Part shown: one piece after another, positions 5,585 through 8,876 of the stretch
How the letters are laid out: every line of letters starts with the position of its first letter
Position numbering within the stretch: the first letter of the stretch is position 1
Origin: Akkermansia muciniphila
GTDB lineage: Bacteria > Verrucomicrobiota > Verrucomicrobiia > Limisphaerales > UBA9464
Direction: 5' to 3'
Assembly (NCBI GenBank): GCA_945873715.1
Contig: CAMCFL010000097.1
Span: 1 to 8,876, forward strand
Length of the DNA stretch: 8,876 nt
Position numbers and translations under genes: made by a program
The notes under the pieces: model-generated
Told to the model about the DNA's origin: nothing
The model's input: the letters and a program-made list of their open reading frames with translations, nothing else
The model's database searches: none

Positions 5585-6895
5585 TCAGATCGCGAAGTCG
5601 TTGTACTCGGGTCGGACGGCTTCGGTGGGGACATGCAGCATTCCGGCGGCCACGGTCAGGTTGGATCCGGCTTCGATCAGGATGAAGGCACCGGTGAGAC
5701 GGTTGGTGCCGTAGCCGTCGAAGATGACCGGCTTGGCGGTCTTGATCCGGATGGTGCCGATATCGTTCATCGCCAGTTCACCTGGAGCCGGTTCCGCGTC
5801 GTAGGTGTGGATGTTGATCCGGCTTTCCAGGGAGGTGACCACGGCCTGGACCGTCTGGGTGGTGTGCTTGAGCAGATACTTCCGTCCGGCCACCAACGGG
5901 CGCGGATTCATCCAGCAAACCTTTCCGTGCAGGTCCGTGGACATGCCCGGTAGATGTTCGAGTCCGACCAGCATGTCGCCGCGGGAGATGTCGATGTTGT
6001 CCTTCAACCGGATGGTCACCGACTGCGGACAGAAGGCCTCGGGCAGGGATCCGTCGTAGGTCCAGATCTCCTCGACGGTGCTCTTCATGCCGGAGGGAAG
6101 GGCCATGACGCGTTGTCCGACCCGGACGAATCCGCCCGCGATCTGTCCACTGAGGCCGCGGAAATCGTGGAGCTTGGGATCGCGCGGGTTGTTCGGGCGA
6201 TTGACCCACTGCACCGGGAAACGAAGGCCCTGAAGGTTCCAGTCGCTGGCGATGTGGACGGATTCCAGGTGCCCGAGAAGGGTGGGCCCTTCGTACCAGG
6301 GAGTGTGCGCCGAGGGCGTCACGACGTTGTCGCCGTTGAGGGCGCTGATGGGGATGAACTTGACGTCCTTGATGTCGAGGAGCGGAAGGAACTTCTCGAA
6401 TTCATCGCGGATCTCCTGGAACCGCTCCCGGCTCCATCCAACGAGGTCCATCTTGTTCACCGCGATCACCAGGTGCGGGATGCGCAGGAGCGAGGCGATA
6501 TAGGTGTGGCGACGGGACTGTTCGATCACGCCGAGCCGGGCATCGACCAGCACGATCGACAGGTTGGCCGTGGAGGCGCCCGTGACCATGTTGCGCGTGT
6601 ACTGCACGTGCCCCGGGGTGTCGGCCACGATGAACTTCCGGAGCGGGGTCGCCACGTAGCGGTAGGCCACGTCGATGGTGATCCCCTGCTCACGCTCGGC
6701 CCTCAGGCCGTCGGTGAGATTGGCCAGGTTGATCTGCCCGCCACCGGTCAGGTCTGCGGATCGCTCCAACGCCTCGAGCTGATCTTCCATCAGCGATTTG
6801 GAGTCATACAGCAGCCGACCGATCAACGTGGACTTCCCGTCATCGACGGAACCACAGGTGTTGAAACGCAGGATTTCTACGGGGTGTGCGGACAT
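5585..6895 (-). CDS. cysN: Sulfate adenylyltransferase subunit 1 (ATP sulfurylase GTPase subunit)
   Basis: Regulatory GTPase of the CysDN ATP sulfurylase; its GTP hydrolysis drives CysD to form APS from ATP and sulfate in the cytosol. I chose the ATG at 6895 (436 aa): it falls 10 bases after the preceding stop and gives the family start (EILRFNTCGSVDDGKST), whereas the ATG at 6937 overlaps the upstream gene. Motifs: G1 GSVDDGKS (15-22), G2 around T73 in GITIDVAYRY, G3 DTPGH (92-96), G4 NKMD (147-150), G5 SAL (184-186). EF-Tu-like beta-barrel domains follow to residue 436. There is no C-terminal APS kinase (CysC) fusion. No Shine-Dalgarno is visible, so expression may depend on translational coupling to the gene 10 bases upstream. 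Unusually, two unrelated genes separate it from cysD. Confidence 0.97.
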   Translation of the reverse strand: MSAHPVEILRFNTCGSVDDGKSTLIGRLLYDSKSLMEDQLEALERSADLTGGGQINLANLTDGLRAEREQGITIDVAYRYVATPLRKFIVADTPGHVQYTRNMVTGASTANLSIVLVDARLGVIEQSRRHTYIASLLRIPHLVIAVNKMDLVGWSRERFQEIRDEFEKFLPLLDIKDVKFIPISALNGDNVVTPSAHTPWYEGPTLLGHLESVHIASDWNLQGLRFPVQWVNRPNNPRDPKLHDFRGLSGQIAGGFVRVGQRVMALPSGMKSTVEEIWTYDGSLPEAFCPQSVTIRLKDNIDISRGDMLVGLEHLPGMSTDLHGKVCWMNPRPLVAGRKYLLKHTTQTVQAVVTSLESRINIHTYDAEPAPGELAMNDIGTIRIKTAKPVIFDGYGTNRLTGAFILIEAGSNLTVAAGMLHVPTEAVRPEYNDFAI

Positions 6896-6905
6896 AGGAA
6901 AGGGG

Positions 6906-7469
6906 TCAGGCGGGGCGACTCGGACCAAGTGCGGCACGGATCTTTGTCAGGCGCTCCGAAGTGCCATGCACATCGGTCCAGCGAGCAATGTAGTCCCAAT
7001 TCAAGGACCCATCTCCCTGCACTGCCAAGACGTCGCGGACGTCGTCAAGATCCTTGGTTCGCGCCCACCGCAGCTTGGTGAGGACCAGATCTTCAGCGGT
7101 CAGAACACTCGACGAAGCTCCGTTGAACTGGATGGAAAGGCGTCGAGCAAAGCGTTCCTGGTCAAACGGATCACGACTCAGAAGGAATAACTCGATCGTG
7201 AAGCCGGATTGCCGATGGATGAGCGTGTGGCGGAACGTTCCGGTGTTCGTCTCAAAGCTGGCCTGAGGATCCAGAGCAAAGGCCGGCCCGGCCTCCAGCA
7301 TCAATCGGTCGAGGTCGCCCGGTTGCAATGTGAGAACGATGTCGGCGTCCTGCGTCGACCTGGGGAACGAATGAAAGTTCCGGGCAAAGGATCCCACCAT
7401 CATGTGAGGAATCCCGGAACGCGACAGGGCTCCAAGCACCTCCGTTACGATGGACAACGCCTCCTTCAA
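6906..7469 (-). CDS. Nucleotidyltransferase, AbiEii-like (possible toxin-type)
   Basis: About 187 aa. The N-terminal nucleotidyltransferase-fold signature is clear: MVGSFARNF (G26, S27), then STQDADIVL with D41 and D43, the metal-binding DxD pair. The third acidic position appears to be E93 in FTIELFLLSRDPFDQERFARR, where relatives I recall have Asp. A helical C-terminal part follows with LTAEDLVLTKLRWAR (E126, D127, K132), KDLDDVRDVLAVQGD and LNWDYIARW, a pattern of AbiEii/AbiGii-type and related nucleotidyltransferases. The start is uncertain: the TTG at 7469 overlaps the previous stop (TTGA) and has GGAGG 10 bases upstream; another in-frame TTG is at 7457. It is translationally linked to the small gene before it and 10 bases from cysN. 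Some relatives are toxins that nucleotidylate RNA or proteins; that activity here is inference. Confidence 0.72.
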   Translation of the reverse strand: MKEALSIVTEVLGALSRSGIPHMMVGSFARNFHSFPRSTQDADIVLTLQPGDLDRLMLEAGPAFALDPQASFETNTGTFRHTLIHRQSGFTIELFLLSRDPFDQERFARRLSIQFNGASSSVLTAEDLVLTKLRWARTKDLDDVRDVLAVQGDGSLNWDYIARWTDVHGTSERLTKIRAALGPSRPA

Positions 7470-7702
7470 GCGACCCTGTCCTCCAGTTGGCGCCCGATCC
7501 GAATCCGACGGCGCAGTTCCGCAAAGAGAGCGGCCTCATCCATTCCAGCGTTGCGCGCCCGGATGCCCGCAAGACTGGCCTCACACGCCATGTCAAAAAG
7601 CTGCGGCCCCTGAAGAATCCGCTCCTCCGGCGGCGTGCGCCGTGCGCGAAGCACGCGTTCGCGGTACAGCTCATCCGCCAGCGCCTGGAATTCCGGGTTC
7701 AT
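7466..7702 (-). CDS. Small helical protein paired with the nucleotidyltransferase
   Basis: 78-aa charged, probably all-helical protein starting at the ATG at 7702, which lies 40 bases after the cysD stop. The longer frame to 7798 would overlap cysD and is not preferred. Visible pattern: ELYRERVLRARRTPPEERILQG, then LFDMACEASLAGIRARNAGMDE, then a C-terminal helix LFAELRRRIRIGRQLE. I recall similar short proteins with a P.ER...G..LFD.A......GIR pattern next to nucleotidyltransferase genes, but I know no established function or name. Its stop overlaps the following start (TTGA), so the two are likely translated together and may interact, for example as antitoxin or cofactor. Nothing suggests a role in sulfur metabolism. 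The Shine-Dalgarno is weak (GGAC close to the ATG). Confidence 0.65.
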   Translation of the reverse strand: MNPEFQALADELYRERVLRARRTPPEERILQGPQLFDMACEASLAGIRARNAGMDEAALFAELRRRIRIGRQLEDRVA

Positions 7703-7742
7703 CGTCCGTCGTGAGGCTAATCCCGTGTACGACCGCCTCAAT

Positions 7743-8681
7743 TCAGAAATATCCCGCCTTCTTGCGGTCTTCCATCGCGGCTTCGGACGCCTTGTCATCC
7801 GCCCGTGTTCCGCGCTCGGTCACCCGGGCGGCGGACACTTCGCCGATGATGTCGTCCACGCTTTCGGCCGGGGACTCGATCATGCCGGTGCTGATCATGT
7901 CGGCAATCGTCCGCACCCGGACCACCAAGCGACGGCGGTCTTCATTGGGACGGGGCCGCGCGCCGGCGTAGGGATCGGGCTTGTTGGGGTCGCGGTGCTC
8001 GGGGGGCACCGGCAGCCATTGGCCACCGCGACGGAAGCACTCGCGTTCGTGGCTGAAGTAGATGGTGGGCACGGCGAGCTTCTCGCGGCGGATGTACTGC
8101 CACACGTCCATCTCGGTCCAGTTGGAGAGCGGGAACACCCGCATGTTCTCCCCCGGATTCAGGCGGGCATTGTACAGGTTCCAGATTTCTGGACGCTGGT
8201 TCTTGGGATCCCACTGACCGAAGGCATCGCGGAAGCTGAAGAAGCGTTCCTTGGCCCGGGCCTTCTCCTCATCGCGTCGCGCGCCGCCGATGCAGGCGTC
8301 GAAATTGAATTCCTCGATCGCTCCCAGCAGCGCGGGAATCTGGAGCTTGTTCCGGCTGATCTCCCCGGCGGCCTGGACGGCCATGCCGCGAGCCAGGACG
8401 TCGTCGACGGTCCGAACGATCAGCTTGGCACCCAGCTCGGCGGCGCGGCGGTCGCGGAACTCGATCAACTCGGGAAACTCATGCCCGGTCTCGATGTTGA
8501 GGAAGGGCATCGGAATGTCCGATGGCCGGAAGGCCTTCTCGGCCAGACGCAGGATGCAGATGGAATCCTTGCCGCCGGAGAACAGCAGTGCGGGCCGCTC
8601 AAATTCCGCTGCCACTTCCCGAAGGATATGGATGGCTTCGGTCTCGAGCTGGTCGAGGTGATCGAGATGATACGAGGTCAC
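7743..8681 (-). CDS. cysD: Sulfate adenylyltransferase subunit 2 (ATP sulfurylase catalytic subunit)
   Basis: Catalytic PP-loop subunit of ATP sulfurylase, forming adenosine 5'-phosphosulfate from ATP and sulfate; partner of CysN. I place the start at GTG 8681 (312 aa). This gives the family N-terminus (TSYHLDHLDQLETEAIHILREVAAEFERP split over residues 2-30) and lies 13 bases after the cysH stop, while the ATG at 8789 would run 95 bases into cysH. Motifs: PP-loop FSGGKDS (34-40), ETGHEFPE (64-71), GGARRDEEKARAKERFFSFRD split over 132-152, FPLSNWTEMDVWQYI (183-197), and the C-terminal ARVTERG ... EAAMEDRKKAGYF typical of CysD. Most CysD proteins read YSIGKDSSV or FSGGKDS-like at the PP-loop, so it is normal. 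Co-transcribed with cysH. Confidence 0.97.
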   Translation of the reverse strand: MTSYHLDHLDQLETEAIHILREVAAEFERPALLFSGGKDSICILRLAEKAFRPSDIPMPFLNIETGHEFPELIEFRDRRAAELGAKLIVRTVDDVLARGMAVQAAGEISRNKLQIPALLGAIEEFNFDACIGGARRDEEKARAKERFFSFRDAFGQWDPKNQRPEIWNLYNARLNPGENMRVFPLSNWTEMDVWQYIRREKLAVPTIYFSHERECFRRGGQWLPVPPEHRDPNKPDPYAGARPRPNEDRRRLVVRVRTIADMISTGMIESPAESVDDIIGEVSAARVTERGTRADDKASEAAMEDRKKAGYF

Positions 8682-8694
8682 GGTAAAGTCGGTT

Positions 8695-8876
8695 TCAGGC
8701 TTTCCCGAGGGCTTTGCCACCCCACGCCGCGTGCAGGCCGCACTCGCGCTTCTCGTCGGCCTTGGCGGGATCGAAATAATCCCACTCATTGGGCAGGCCG
8801 TGCTCGGCGAGGTAGGCGTCGAGCTGGGCGTCGGTCCAATGGAAGAAGGGGCTGACCTTGAGTGCGCCGAAGTTTC
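8695..8876 (-). CDS. cysH: Phosphoadenylyl-sulfate (or adenylyl-sulfate) reductase, C-terminal part
   Basis: Only the last 59 complete codons lie in the window; the gene runs off the right edge and stops at TGA (8695-8697). The segment KVSPFFHWTDAQLDAYLAEHG, then LPNEWDYFDPAKADEKRECGLH, is the end of a CysH-type reductase. The Cys of ECGLH is the catalytic residue that takes the sulfo group before thioredoxin or glutaredoxin releases sulfite. The region between the WT...Y...HGLP segment and ECGLH is short and lacks the CxxC of iron-sulfur APS reductases. That hints at a PAPS-type or variant enzyme; the N-terminal part would have to be read to decide. First gene seen of the operon cysH-cysD-(two genes)-cysN. 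Confidence 0.92.
   Translation of the reverse strand, partial: NFGALKVSPFFHWTDAQLDAYLAEHGLPNEWDYFDPAKADEKRECGLHAAWGGKALGKA

Noticed and set aside
5954..7081. Long plus-strand open frame over cysN and the nucleotidyltransferase gene
   Set aside because: Antisense shadow of unmistakable CysN GTPase motifs; no recognisable domain of its own.
7635..8855. Long plus-strand open frame over cysD and cysH
   Set aside because: Antisense shadow of CysD; composition rich in Gly, His, Leu and Asp is typical of such frames.
505..8876. A single sulfur-scavenging cluster joining the sulfatase to cysHDN
   Set aside because: The sulfatase is on the opposite strand, more than 3.5 kb away, with unrelated genes and repeats between; a functional link is possible but the layout does not support an operon.

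Overview
The window is high-GC bacterial chromosome. Gene content, weak Shine-Dalgarno sequences and protein style fit Verrucomicrobiota or the related Planctomycetota best: an exported S1 sulfatase, an Rpn-like tail protein, a DoxX-like protein, VapBC, and sulfate-assimilation genes interleaved with small genes. The phylum is an inference from protein resemblance only; there is no rRNA or marker gene here.

Layout. The left edge holds the C-terminal end of an Rpn/PD-(D/E)XK-like protein (+), then a secreted formylglycine-type sulfatase (+), then a two-hairpin palindromic repeat (copy A), then nucleoside diphosphate kinase (+). The strand then switches. On the minus strand, reading leftward from the right edge, the genes are cysH (partial), cysD, a small helical protein, an AbiEii-like nucleotidyltransferase and cysN. 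Next come repeat copy B (inverted relative to A), a photolyase-like flavoprotein, a Phd/YefM antitoxin with its VapC PIN toxin, and a DoxX-like membrane protein convergent with ndk.

How the genes work together. cysH, cysD and cysN form a sulfate-assimilation operon. CysD and CysN make the two-subunit ATP sulfurylase (sulfate to APS), and CysH reduces the activated sulfate to sulfite. Two genes unrelated to sulfur metabolism, a small helical protein and a nucleotidyltransferase, lie between cysD and cysN. They have tight or overlapping junctions and the same strand, and look like a toxin-antitoxin-type or defence-type module riding in a housekeeping operon. A conventional vapBC pair is a second addiction-type module. 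The sulfatase could release sulfate from sulfated glycans, but it is not linked to the cys operon by strand or distance.

The most unusual items are: (1) a roughly 65-90 bp repeat whose two hairpins have mutually complementary loops and compensatory stem differences, present twice in inverted orientation around a 3.3 kb block; (2) the two-gene module between cysD and cysN; (3) a photolyase-like protein whose FAD-binding helical domain comes before, not after, an apparent alpha/beta domain.
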